Shown piece after piece: positions 10,548 to 20,661 of a DNA stretch of 64,000 bases; position 1 is the stretch's first letter; every line of letters begins with the position of its first letter. The notes under the pieces were generated by a model that saw only the letters and a program-made list of their open reading frames with translations, ran no database searches and had not been told where the DNA came from. A program made the translations under genes and the position numbers. Source of the stretch: Selaginella moellendorffii (taxonomy: Eukaryota; Streptophyta; Lycopodiopsida; Selaginellales; Selaginellaceae); assembly GCF_000143415.4 (NCBI RefSeq), contig NW_003314363.1, positions 124,001 to 188,000 of the forward strand, read 5' to 3'.

Positions 10548-11679
10548 ATGAAGCAGCAATACCTAATCGCGATGCCAGCAACTGTCGCTTCGCTCCAATT
10601 GGCTGCTCTCCATCGACTACGGCCCCGATTCTTCACGGGAATCTCTGTCAAAGAGGCATTTTTTGGTGGCCGGAGAGCACGAAGAGATGCGGCTCTAGCG
10701 GTTCGTGCGACGAAGAAGAGCAGCAGCGGGGACAACAATGGTTTCAATGGCAACGGGAAGAAAGTCCCTCGTTTCGGCACGCCATTTCCAGATGGAAACT
10801 CGGAGATTGACAGCCCCGTGCCATGGGACCAACTTCCTATCAACGAGTTCAACAGCTTACAGGAATCCCAGTACTTCTCCTGGGCCGTGGAGAGCGTCTG
10901 GCTTTACTCGATGAAGATTGGTGGGATTGCTGCGTGCTGCACCGTGTTCTTGGGATGGCCGGTCGCGTCACTCAGCGTGAGTCCAGAGTCCGACTTGCTC
11001 AAGTGCACACTCGGGGCTTTGAGTGGGGGTCTCATGGGCGCAACGTTAGCAGCGTTACGACTCTACCTTGGCTGGGCACACATTGGAGACCGTCTGTTCA
11101 GTGTTACAGTCGAGTGTAAGTACTGCCTAGCGACTCTTGTCTTTGTTTCTCTAAAACACAATCGTTATTTTCTGCAGACGAGGAGACTGGGTGGTACGAC
11201 GGCCAGGTACGTAAAATGAGATTTTCGGCGCAGACCTAGAGAGACTGAGACAGCTCGTTATTTTCTAGACTTGGATCAAACCCCCGGAAGTTTTAGCTCG
11301 CGATCGGCTGGTTGGCGCTTACACGGTACGAAAAACAGGGAAAAAAAAACAGTTTTTTTAAGCTCGGCTCAAATGGACACCTTCGTTTTCGTTCCAGGTG
11401 AAGCCAGCTCTCAGCAGGGTGAGAGTGACGCTCATTGGATTGGCAGTCTCGCTCTCCATCTGCGCCGCATTACTCTTCTCCATCCCGGAGACCAGATCCA
11501 GCTTGCTGCTACAGAAGATCCAGACGCAGCCCCCTCCTCCGCGCTCCTCCATCAAAGGCTACAGTGAAAAGTCCGCGAGAACGTACGAGCCAAGCGCGTT
11601 CGTGGGTCCGGACGAGGAATTTACGAGACCTCCCGGAGTTGAAGATAATGGTGAAGTTCTTCCGGATTTATGTACTTGA
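10548..11679 (+). CDS. CGLD27: CGLD27-like DUF1230 chloroplast membrane protein (4 exons)
   Basis: Exons 10548-11115, 11178-11206, 11269-11325 and 11398-11679 give 311 residues. After a basic, Ser-rich transit-type N-terminus come the DUF1230 hallmarks: PVPWDQLPINEFNSLQ, a hydrophobic segment ending GWPVASLS, LRLYLGWAHIGDRL, then YEETGWYDGQ and TWIKPPEVLARDRL across two tiny exons. Two to three hydrophobic helices suggest a plastid envelope or thylakoid protein. The family is conserved in the green lineage, diatoms and cyanobacteria (Ycf36-like); the Arabidopsis member is linked to iron-deficiency responses. The C-terminal ~50 residues are polar and Pro-rich. A second in-frame ATG at 10572 is an alternative start. 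Confidence 0.85.
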
Positions 11680-11906
11680 CTCTTGAGAGAGCGATGAAAA
11701 CAAATTTAGGCATACCGGAGATTCTCACCTTAAAATGGGCACGTGCAAAATCCCAGTGTGTTAGTTTGGGATGGATAGCTATGGAAGCAGTGGTGGTGTT
11801 GTGTAGAATGAATTTGGGGCGCAAGCACACTTGAGAGATTGATACTTGATAGATTGATAGCTCGCAAGAACATTTGGTAGACTGCTAGCCAGAGATTTCA
11901 ATCCAA

Positions 11907-12493
11907 ATGGAGATAGACTTTTGCTCGAGGTGGGATGGCCCGATGCAAATTGGGACGCGAGCGAGGGAGGAGGATCTAGTCGGCGATGGTGGCGAATTGG
12001 ATCTCTGGACGTTGAGCAACAACAAGCGGCAAAAGACCACCCATGGCGAGGAAGAAGATCACGAGCAAGGGAGGCGCACGGTGCTGCACGACATTCCGGG
12101 CTCTATCTTGGCGGCGATAATCGCTCTGGTACCCGACACACGCAGCCGCAACGCAGCGTCACTCGTGTGCAAGGAGTGGCACGCAATGGAGCGCGCAACG
12201 CGACGCCGGCTGTGCCTCCGCGGCAGCTCCGCCCAGCTCCACATGCTGCCTACCACCTTCCATGCCGTGCGGCACCTCGACGTCTCCAACGTCTCGCCCT
12301 GGGGCACCACGCTGTACGCCGCCCACTCGGCGGTGTGCGGCCAGCTTACCGCGCGGTGGCTCAACCGGGCCTTCCCCAGCGTCGTGGATCTCACCGTCTA
12401 CGCCCGCGATGGTACGGACATCCAGCTCGTGGCCGCCTCCTGGCCCGACCTCGAGACCGTACGCCTGGTTCGATGGCACCAGCGCCCCACCGG

Positions 12494-12526
<33 letters not shown>

Positions 12527-14099
12527 TGCCATGGAGCTCCGCGGCCTCCTCTCTTCGTGCCCCCGCCTCACCCATCTCGACCTCTCGCGCTTCTACTGCT
12601 GGGCCGAGGACATCGCGCCCGCGCTCCAGGCCGGCCCATCCGCCAACCTCCGCGTCCTCAACCTCCTCAAGCTCTCGCCCGAAGGATTCAAGGCCGCGGA
12701 GCTCCTCGCCATCGCCGCTGCGTGTGGGATCAACCTCGAGGAGCTCTACGCGCTGTGCGAGTTCGATCCGCGGTTCCTCGACTGCTTGAGCGACGAGTGC
12801 CTGATCCAGGTCGCCGACTACTGCCCGCGCCTCCGCGTGCTCCACCTCGTAGATTCCACGCAGTTCTCCGCCAGCCGCGATCCCGCCAGCGATGATCCGG
12901 TGTTTAGCGCCGCCGCGCTCGACGCCAGCGTCACGGTCCGGGGGCTGGAATCCCTGTTCCAGGCGCTGCCGCTGCTGGAAGATCTCGCGCTGCTGCTAGG
13001 CCACAAGGTAAGAGACTCCGCCCCGGCATTCGAGGCCCTGGCCAAGAGCTCCAAGAGCGTCCACGCGCTCCACCTCGGCCACTTCCAGGGCTTGTGCTCG
13101 GGCAGCAATGGGATCGCCCGCTGTGGCGCCGCCGGGCTGCGGACCCTCCAGCTCCGGAGCTGTGACGATCTCACGGACGCCGCGCTGGGCGCCATCGCCA
13201 GCGCCAGCCCACAGATCTCCTGGCTGGGCCTCCGCCGCTGCCCGCTCGTCACCCCGGCTGGCCTCTCCTCTTGCGTCTCGATTCTCCGCCGGACTCTCAC
13301 CCGCGTGGAGATCGAGTGCTGCCCGACGCTGTCCACGCGCAATCTCCTCCGCGCGCTAGCTCCGGTGCGATCCACGCTCCAGCACCTCCACGTCGATTGC
13401 GTGTGGGATCAGGACCTGGAAGAAGAAGAACAAGGAGGGGCTGAGCAAGCGCAAGAGCAAGATCAAGTGCTGGATCTCTTCGGAAATCTCGCCTGGAAGA
13501 AGCTCCACCACCTCTCGCTGTGGATCTCGGCAGCGCATCTCATCAGCCCGCTCGTCCAGATGAATCTCATCTCCCACTGCCCGCTCCTCCGCGAGCTCAG
13601 CATCCGGGTGGAGGGCGACTGCCGCCTCTTCGCCAAGCCGCAAGCTCGCGAGTTTGGGCTGCGCTCCTTCGCGCGCTTCCCATCGCTGGCGAGCCTCCGC
13701 CTGGATCTCAGCGAGGCGGTGGGCTACGCGCTCAGCGCCCCCGGCGGCAACCGCGATCTCAGCATCTGGGAGCGCTTCTACCTCCAGGGGATCCAGTCAC
13801 TGCCCGGCCTCCAGGAGCTCGACTACTTCCCTCCCTCGGACAAGGACGTGAACTATCGCGGGATGACGCTGCCGGGAGTGGGACTGATCTCGCAGTGCCA
13901 TGGTCTCCGCAAGCTCTTCGTGCATGGCACCGCGTACGAGCACCTCTTCATGATGCTGCTCAAGATCTATAACTTGCGCGACGTCCAGCTCCGCGCGGAC
14001 TACTTCCCGGCCCCGGATATGGAGACGTCCACCGAGATGAGAGCCGAGTCGTGCAAGCGGTTTGAGACTCTACTCGAGAAGCGTGGCTTCCCCGACTAG
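11907..14099 (+). CDS. MAX2: MAX2-like F-box/leucine-rich-repeat protein (single exon)
   Basis: A single 730-residue exon, as in Arabidopsis MAX2 (693 residues). MAX2 is the F-box subunit of an SCF ubiquitin ligase that works with D14/KAI2-type receptors in strigolactone and karrikin-type signalling, degrading SMXL repressors. The F-box lies near residues 60-105 (LHDIPGSILAAIIALVPDTRSRN onward, shown in two parts: DIPGSILAAII and SLVCKEWHAMERATRRRL). LRRs fill the rest, with SPWGTTL, LVRWHQRP and FDPRFLDCLSDE matching the family. The C-terminal region GTAYEHLFMMLLKIYNLRD and STEMRAESCKRFETLLE is diagnostic. A Glu/Gln-rich loop interrupts the LRRs near residues 500-520. Codon third positions are strikingly GC-rich compared with neighbours. 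Confidence 0.93.
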
Positions 14100-14674
14100 A
14101 AATCTGGAAGAAAGCAAGATAAGTTTGTGACATCGATCGTATCGTACCGTACCAGCCAGCTATCAAGATGTTCGCGACGAACTCGGATCGATCAACCGAA
14201 GCGAGATCGAAAAGGTGGCAATGCGATCGTGGAAAATAAGCCTTTTCATCCGTTCCTCCGTTCTGGGGAGTTTGATTAGTGTCGTATCAGACGATGTTCT
14301 GGAAGGCCACAAAAAGAGTGACATGACCGACGTACAGAGAGTGATATTATAGAGCGGGGCCAGCCCTTTACCTCAGTGGGAGCAGTGAATAAAGTAGACT
14401 CTTCTCGCGAGAAAAAGCAAGATGAAACAGTCAGCAGCGAGTCCATTAGAAGAATTCCGAGATTATTTTCACCTTTGGAGTCGATTCTTTTCGCCTTCTC
14501 GTTGACAAAATATCAAAGTGAGTCAGGCCGCACAACAAAGGAAAAGAAAAATCGCTCACGTTTAGAAAGAGTGCACCAGATCGTTGCAGCGGGAGAGTGA
14601 CGAAAATCTCTGCAGGATTTTCGATCCTGTAGCGGAATAAAGAAAGAAAAAAAGGTAAAAAGGAAGTGTGTACC
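14100..14674. other. Convergent 3' intergenic region (MAX2 / PPR)
   Basis: About 575 bp between the stop codons of two convergent genes. It presumably holds both 3' UTRs; no gene or repeat was recognised. Confidence 0.45.
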
Positions 14675-16888
14675 TCAAGATAGAAATTCCCGGCCGCTGA
14701 GAAAAAAATCCATGTAGCTCCAGCCTGGTCTCTTCTTGATTCCTCTCTGGCTCATGATCCTCCTCACGTTTGTCGCATCGTCCCAGTTCCCAGCAGCAGC
14801 ATGGGTGTTCGACAGAAGCAGATAAGCCGACGCATTCTCCGGATCCAGAGAAAACACTCGCTCGGCAGCAACAGCTCCTCGTCTCGAGTCTCCGATGCTC
14901 CGGCATGCGCTCAGCAAGATCATCCATGCAACCACGTCCGGGTCGAAAGGCATGGCGACGATCAGCTCTTCCGCTTGCTCGAGCTGCCCAGCTCTGCCGA
15001 GAAGCCCGATCATGCAAAGGTAGAGATCGTAAGGTGGAACGATGGCATAGTCCTCCTGTGCTGAGGTGAAGAAAAACCACGCATCACTAAGCATTCCTCC
15101 ATGGCTGCAAGCGCACAAAACACTTACGACGACGATCCAGTCCGGAACCAAGCCTCCGAGGTTCAAGTTTTGGAAGAGCTCGATGGCACCAGCCGCACAG
15201 CCGTTTTGCGCGAAAGCCACGATGGTGGCCGTCCAGGAACCTATATCGTGCCTCGGCATTTTCTCGAGCATCGTCCTCGCCTCCATCAAAAGGCCACACT
15301 TTCCATACATGTTGATCAGAGCCGTGCCAACTGAGGTCTCCGAGACAACCCCGCCTTGGACGATGCTTGCGTGGATAAGTTTGCCTTCTCGAGGTGCCAC
15401 AAGGCTTGAACATGCCTGTAAAACGCTGGTGTAGGAGACCTTGTCCGCTCGGAAACCTTCCAGATCCATCAGCTTGAACAGCCGAAGAGCAATTTCTGCG
15501 TGACCACTTTCAGCATAGGTTGCGATCATGGAAGTCCATGAAACTGTATCTTGCTCTGGCATTGAATCAAACACCTTCCTCGCGTTGTCCAATTCTTCGC
15601 TCCGCGCATAGCTTGTGATCATTGTCGTCCAAGCAACAAGATTACGCTGAGGCATTTTCTCGAACACGCACCGAGCAGCTTGCAGCTCCCCGTTGAGAGA
15701 GTAGACGCTGAGCATTGCGTTCCAAGAGACGATGTTTGGTCGTGGAATCCGGCTAAACATCCTCCACGACTCTTGGAGCTGTCCGTTCTGGCCGTAAGCC
15801 ACCACCATCGCAGTCCAGGAGATCACATCTCTCTCCTTCATCTCCAAGAACAAGTTTTCGGCCTCTTCAATGTTGCTGCTTTGAGAGTAAGTTTGCACCA
15901 TGGCGTTCCACGAAACCAAGTTCCTCTTCGGCATTCTGTCGAACACACTCCTCGCTTCATCCAGAGCCCGGTTCTGAGCATAAGCCACAATCATCGCGTT
16001 CCAAGACATGACGTCGTGCTGAGTGACACTGTCAAAGATTTCTTTTGCTTCTTCGGCATCGCCACCTTCAGCATACGCCAGCAGCATTGCAGTGCACGAA
16101 GCAACGCTGTGCTCGGGCATGTCTTCAAAGATTTCTCTCGCAGCATCGATCTTCCCCGACTGAGCGTAAGAGGTGACCATCGCGATCCAGGAAGCTCTAT
16201 CCCACTCTGCCATCCGATCAAACACTCCTTTCGTTTCTTCCAGGCTTCCGCGAGCCGAGGAAGACTGAAGCACCAAGTTCCAAGATATCAAATCCTTCAC
16301 TGGCAGTCTGTGAAAAAAATCCCAGGCCTCTCCATGATGCGCGTAGCCTTGCAGCATCGAATTGCAAGTAACCAAGTTCCACCCCGGCATCCCCTCAAAC
16401 ACTCTTCTGGCATCTTTCAACATTCCAGCCGCGGCATGAGCCGTCACGAGAGCGTTCCACGGAACTAGATTCTTCTCCGGCATCTCATCGAAGACGCGCC
16501 TCGCATCGACCAAGAATCCATCCTGGCTGTAGATTCCTATCATGGCGGTACAGGAAACCATATCCCTCTGAGGCATTTTCTGGAATACGATCTTGGATCT
16601 ATCCAAATGCCCGTTCTCGGCATACGCTCCACACAAGAGCGTCCACGAGAAGACATTCTTCCTGTGGATCCTTGCAAATGCCGCAAGCGATTTCTCCACC
16701 TGGCCGCAGCTCCCATACATCCGGACGAGCAAATTTCCCAAAATCGTTCCGCGATCCATCCCCGTCGCGGCAAAATGCGCGTGGAGCTTCCTGCCTTCGG
16801 CAAGATCCCTGGCATCACCGAGGTGCCGCAGCCAGGAAACGAGGAGATGCGATCCATCGGCGGCTCCATCGCTGATCCTCCCGCGCAT
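14675..16888 (-). CDS. Pentatricopeptide repeat protein, SS-array with E domain (single exon)
   Basis: Intronless ORF of about 737 residues from the ATG at 16888. It contains a run of roughly a dozen consecutive 31-residue PPR motifs of the pattern VSWNAMIxAYAxxGxxxEARxVFDxMPxRN. Then come longer motifs (KVSYTSVLQACSSL..., SVGTALINMYGKCG) and a C-terminal E/E+ type segment (AERVFSLDPENASAYLLLSN, GIKKRPGWSYMDF). No DYW deaminase domain follows. Such proteins bind organelle RNA, often at C-to-U editing sites, with partners supplying the deaminase; the target is not predictable here by eye. An upstream in-frame ATG at 17062 would overlap the SmD1 gene and is less likely. Organelle targeting is weakly supported. 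Confidence 0.9.
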   Translation of the reverse strand: MRGRISDGAADGSHLLVSWLRHLGDARDLAEGRKLHAHFAATGMDRGTILGNLLVRMYGSCGQVEKSLAAFARIHRKNVFSWTLLCGAYAENGHLDRSKIVFQKMPQRDMVSCTAMIGIYSQDGFLVDARRVFDEMPEKNLVPWNALVTAHAAAGMLKDARRVFEGMPGWNLVTCNSMLQGYAHHGEAWDFFHRLPVKDLISWNLVLQSSSARGSLEETKGVFDRMAEWDRASWIAMVTSYAQSGKIDAAREIFEDMPEHSVASCTAMLLAYAEGGDAEEAKEIFDSVTQHDVMSWNAMIVAYAQNRALDEARSVFDRMPKRNLVSWNAMVQTYSQSSNIEEAENLFLEMKERDVISWTAMVVAYGQNGQLQESWRMFSRIPRPNIVSWNAMLSVYSLNGELQAARCVFEKMPQRNLVAWTTMITSYARSEELDNARKVFDSMPEQDTVSWTSMIATYAESGHAEIALRLFKLMDLEGFRADKVSYTSVLQACSSLVAPREGKLIHASIVQGGVVSETSVGTALINMYGKCGLLMEARTMLEKMPRHDIGSWTATIVAFAQNGCAAGAIELFQNLNLGGLVPDWIVVVSVLCACSHGGMLSDAWFFFTSAQEDYAIVPPYDLYLCMIGLLGRAGQLEQAEELIVAMPFDPDVVAWMILLSACRSIGDSRRGAVAAERVFSLDPENASAYLLLSNTHAAAGNWDDATNVRRIMSQRGIKKRPGWSYMDFFLSGREFLS

Positions 16889-17005
16889 CCACACATTAGG
16901 GCGAGTGGCAGTGTGGGTTTTAGTGTGGTCTAGGTTAGGGTTTTTGTGCGCGGCAAGAACTCCCAGTGTAGAAGGCGGCTTTGCGAGCGAGGAGACGCCG
17001 CCGAG
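16889..17005. promoter_or_regulatory. 117-bp head-to-head promoter region, PPR / SmD1
   Basis: The two divergent ATGs are 117 bp apart, suggesting a compact bidirectional promoter. An AGGGTTTTTG stretch (TAGGGTTT-like telo-box, near 16,936) is present; telo-boxes are common upstream of plant translation and RNA-processing genes. Confidence 0.5.
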
Positions 17006-17576
17006 ATGAAGCTCGTGAGGTACGTCAGCGCATCTCCATCGCCTCTCCTCTTTCTCTTCCACAGGGTTTAGGGTTCTCGCGCACTGACAGTCTGATTTCT
17101 CGCTTCTCCCAGATTTCTGATGAAGCTAAACAACGAGACGGTATCGATCGAGCTCAAGAATGGGACTATTGTGAATGGAACAATCACAGGTGTGATGTCT
17201 CTAGGCTAGTTTCTAGCGATTGTTTTCTCTGATAAGTTTCCCTTTTCCTCTGGTGTGTAGGCGTGGATATCAGCATGAACACCCATCTCAAGGCCGTGAA
17301 GCTGGTGTTGAAAGGGAAGAACCCCGTCACAATGGATCATCTCAGCATCCGAGGGAACAACATCCGCTACTACATTCTACCCGACAGCTTGAATCTCGAG
17401 ACGCTGCTCGTGGACGATACGCCCAGAGTGAAGCAGAAGAAACCAGCGGCGGGTATGATCATCCTTGTTCTTCGTGCTTGCTTCTAAAATTTGTGCTGCT
17501 TTTCTTCCTTCCAGGCAAACCGGCTGGCCGAGGACGGGGCCGAGGTCGGGGCCGGGGCCGAGGCCGAGGCCGATAG
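17006..17576 (+). CDS. SMD1: Small nuclear ribonucleoprotein SmD1 (4 exons)
   Basis: Exons 17006-17019, 17113-17189, 17261-17452 and 17515-17576 give 114 residues, close to the usual ~115-119. The Sm1 motif ([25 protein letters not shown]) and Sm2 motif ([13 protein letters not shown]) are intact. The C-terminus is an uninterrupted Arg-Gly repeat, the typical substrate for symmetric arginine dimethylation by PRMT5 and binding by SMN-like assembly factors. SmD1 is a core subunit of U1, U2, U4 and U5 snRNPs in the spliceosome. The first exon codes for only five residues (MKLVR split by the intron), so ORF finders would miss the start. Confidence 0.95.
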
Positions 17577-17690
17577 GAGTCGACCGGAGTGTATGATATT
17601 TTGTGAAAGCAAGAAGCCGCCAGCCTCCCAGTTAACCGGAAGAAGAAAAAAAAATGGTAGTCCCTCGAGGTTGTATCTTTCCTTTCCATG

Positions 17691-18620
17691 TCAACTCCTT
17701 TCGTTCACCATCAATAGTTGCAAGAGTGCTCCAGCCTTGGACTTTGCCCGCTGCGTTCCGGCCGAGAGCAAGCTACACAGCGCCGAGACGCACACATCGA
17801 ACTCGATGAGCTTCTCGACGACGGCGTCGCCGCCCGTTTGGCACAGCGCGAGCAGCGCGGCGCTGGCGTGCTCCCGGCACCGCGACGACTCCCCGGGCTC
17901 GAGGAGCTCCACCAAGAGGGCCAGGATCTTGGGCTTGCTCAGCGCCGCCACGCCCTCGTCGCAGGAGGCGAGCTGCGTGAGCAGCGCGAGAGCGTCGGCG
18001 GCGGCGTTGTCGACGTTGCCACTGTCGTCCCTCTTTGGGATTCTAACCCTACGCTCCACCATGGCCAGCAAGATCTCGAGAGTACCTTTGCGGATGATCC
18101 TCGACTTGTTTAGCGGCGAGAGGGAGAGGTGGAAGAGGGCCTTGATCGCGTCCTTCCTCGACCGCGGCGACTCGTGCTGGAGGAGCTCCAGCAGCGCCGT
18201 GATCACACCCTCCTTCTCGCCGATTGGATTCCTGTACTCCTCGACCATGAGCACGCTGAAGAGCGTCGTGGCGGCGTTCTGCCGCGATTCCTCCCGCGCG
18301 CCGCAGCGCACCGTGTCGGCGATGCGATCGATCGCGCCGCGCGTCTCCACGATGCGCCCCTTGTTGGGGTGCGCGATGGAGGTGTTGAGGAGGCAAGTGA
18401 TGGCGTCCTCTTGCACGGCCGGGTCGGGCGAGGAGAGGAGGTGGACGAGATGGGGGATTGCGCCCGCGTCGCCGATGCATAGCCTGTGATCGTCGTCGCG
18501 CTTGGATAGAATTCGCAGCGTGTGTACCATGTCCTTCTGATCACTCAAAGAGCCCATCACCATGCTCGTCACTAGCGCATCCACCCGGATCATCAACGAA
18601 TCTAGCGGTTCCATATCCAT
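17691..18620 (-). CDS. Armadillo-repeat protein, PUB-ARM-like without U-box (single exon)
   Basis: A 309-residue intronless ORF composed of ARM repeats, with motifs such as IGDAGAIPHLVHLLSSPDPAVQED, ITCLLNTSIAHPNKGRIV, RQNAATTLFSV, RKDAIKALFHLSLSPLNKSRI and AADALALLTQLAS. These match the ARM regions of plant U-box E3 ligases (PUBs). No U-box is present upstream, so it belongs to the ARM-only relatives or is a scaffold. Cytosolic or nuclear protein-interaction role is inferred. It is convergent with SmD1, with about 115 bp between stops. Codon use is GC-rich. Confidence 0.85.
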   Translation of the reverse strand: MDMEPLDSLMIRVDALVTSMVMGSLSDQKDMVHTLRILSKRDDDHRLCIGDAGAIPHLVHLLSSPDPAVQEDAITCLLNTSIAHPNKGRIVETRGAIDRIADTVRCGAREESRQNAATTLFSVLMVEEYRNPIGEKEGVITALLELLQHESPRSRKDAIKALFHLSLSPLNKSRIIRKGTLEILLAMVERRVRIPKRDDSGNVDNAAADALALLTQLASCDEGVAALSKPKILALLVELLEPGESSRCREHASAALLALCQTGGDAVVEKLIEFDVCVSALCSLLSAGTQRAKSKAGALLQLLMVNERS

Positions 18621-18862
18621 AGCCGCCGCTAAAAAAGAGCAGCACCCTCCTTCCTCTTGCTTGCTTTTCGTAACAACGTGTCCGTACGAGAAACTGGCAT
18701 GTGGTCACTTTCCCGTAGGACGCACGGCCGCTTGAATGGATCAAAAGAAAACTTCATCTAAAATGGTGGCTCGCAGCGAACCTGGGAGACGCGATCTCCT
18801 GTTTTTGCAACGAAATTTTCACAGCCTTCCTTCGGCCCGAAGGCCCGAGCGATCTTCCTGCG

Positions 18863-20270
18863 CTAGTAGATTTTGTAGTACTGCGATCGGGATGCGCTAC
18901 GCCTGGCGCAGCAGCCAACCGAGTAGACGACAATCTGCAAGAGAACAGCGTGAGCCATCGATGACGTAAGGAATAGAATCGCATTTCTTCTTCTCATTTT
19001 TTTCCCCGGTACCAGGATGACGAAGAGGACAACGTTGAAGGTTGACATGCGGCGCCATTTCTTCTTTAAGTACTCCGCCACTCCAGCTCTTTTTCAAGCA
19101 AGAAAACAATCCAACCATAAGACGACAGGCGACTTCACACACAAAGTAGGTAGCGGATAATGCTTACTTGCAAGAATCGCAGTTGTAGCATTTGGTCTCG
19201 CGGTCGTTCTTATACGTTCTGCAGTCCTTGTTCGAGCTTCGTATCCGAGATGTGAGGTCGTAGAACGTTGAGTTCTTCATCGCAAAGCCACACCTGCAAA
19301 ACAAGAGATTAGTCCTGGAATTATGGAGTTTTCTCTCAACTCAGATGGTGGCCTGCAGCAGCCTGACTCGATCGAGCTCAGCTTGCCGTTCCTCATGCTC
19401 CTGATGGTCTGACAACATAAAATCACGGAGAATTGTTCAAGAGAAAACGAATAAATGCTTACATACATGATACTTCTTGGGGAGCTCGTTGCATAAGCTA
19501 GTTTGCACAAAACAGCTCTTGAGATGCTTCCACCTCGCCGGGTCATTTGTCTGACAAAATAAATTGATAAAGTTCGTCACAAGGAAAAGAGTTTTAAACC
19601 TGTTTCTGGATCCAGTGGGAATAGTCTCCGAGCCTGTACTCCTTGAATCTGGAAACGACAATTCAAGCATGACATGTCCTTATTCTGACTACTTGAAAAG
19701 TAAAATCTCTTACGCTTGACCACTGATAGCATGTCCAGCGCCTTTGCTTGTCACAACGAACCTGGAGGAACAGCAAGCTTGATTATCAAGCTCAATCAGC
19801 ATTTGCAACTTACGCAAAAACAGTGAAAACGGCAACTCCAGCGATCAGGAGGAACAAAACAGTCAGGTACTGTTGCAATGTCAAGGAGAAAAGAAATTGA
19901 AGATAGAAAAAGAAAAGGAAGGATACAGTCCACAAGAGGCAAACGTTGTCCCTCCAAGCTCCAACACAGCCAACGAGTGAGCTGTAACACCCAGGAAGAA
20001 CATTAATTCGCACATTTATTCCATGGCTATTCCATGAGGAAAAGGTCTTACAGGATCAAAGAGAACGCTCCAATGACGAGAACAGGAGCCGTGAAAAACT
20101 TCTCGCAATCCCCATGCTTGGCAGCCAGGAAAATCCCGAAAGACAAAATCGCCAGTGACGCAATCTGTGACATCAGATCGAAAATACTTCCCAATGCCGA
20201 TCGCGCCACATACCAGAGTGATCAAGTTTATCCAAGTGATCACGAAGGAGCTGATCCGATACCGTCCCAT
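18863..20270 (-). CDS. Tetraspanin (11 exons)
   Basis: Eleven short exons (20270-20214, 20164-20052, 19981-19927, 19869-19814, 19761-19714, 19648-19600, 19550-19467, 19408-19341, 19293-19168, 19088-19013, 18934-18863) join in phase to 267 residues, the normal tetraspanin length. It opens MGRYRISSFVITWINLITL (TM1), then TM2 and TM3 (GAFSLILSLVGCVGAWRD; YLTVLFLLIAGVAVFTVFA). The large extracellular loop carries GCCRPPSECGF and CYNCDSCK cysteine motifs, followed by TM4 (TFNVVLFVILVIVYSVG) and a short basic tail. Tetraspanins organise membrane microdomains; plant members include TET and TOM2A-like types, the latter used as tobamovirus host factors. Start chosen at 20270 because the upstream in-frame codon is GTG, not ATG. 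Confidence 0.9.
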
Positions 20271-20661
20271 TGTCGAATCCACTGCGCTTGCAAGAAAGAA
20301 AAGATTCTCTGCATCGATTCACGGCGCCAGGATTCACAAACCTGATCGATCGACCGCGCCGTGATCTCACATTCGTGACCGGGAACCCTAGAAGCACGAC
20401 GGGCGAACGAAAAAGCTCCCAGGAATGGTACTAGCTCGCTACCTAGAAGTTAAAACACTGCATGGGTAATCACGCATCTGGATTGAAAACCTGTCAGTAA
20501 ATGACACGTGTCTGCTAGCGAGTGGACTAAACCTAAGCGGGAAAATATTTGAAAAGTTCCGCGTTACCTCTGACAGTGACTGCTGCCCTAGAACGTACGA
20601 AGGAGAAAGTTACTTCCATGATTTACCGGGGTCATCGATCCAAAGATATTCCAGCCCTAAG
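20271..20661. promoter_or_regulatory. Intergenic region between tetraspanin and M16 peptidase genes
   Basis: 391-bp divergent interval that must hold both promoters. A G-box-like ACACGTGTC core occurs near 20,504-20,512. No coding or repeat signal was seen. Confidence 0.4.

Noticed and set aside
16889-17062. N-terminal extension of the PPR protein to 17062
   Set aside because: It would run antisense through SmD1 exon 1 and has no targeting or PPR features; the ATG at 16888 is preferred.
20016-20282. Start of the tetraspanin at 20282 and continuous ORF through 20016
   Set aside because: The codon at 20282 is GTG; the ATG at 20270 fits the family start, and the ORF reads through two introns.
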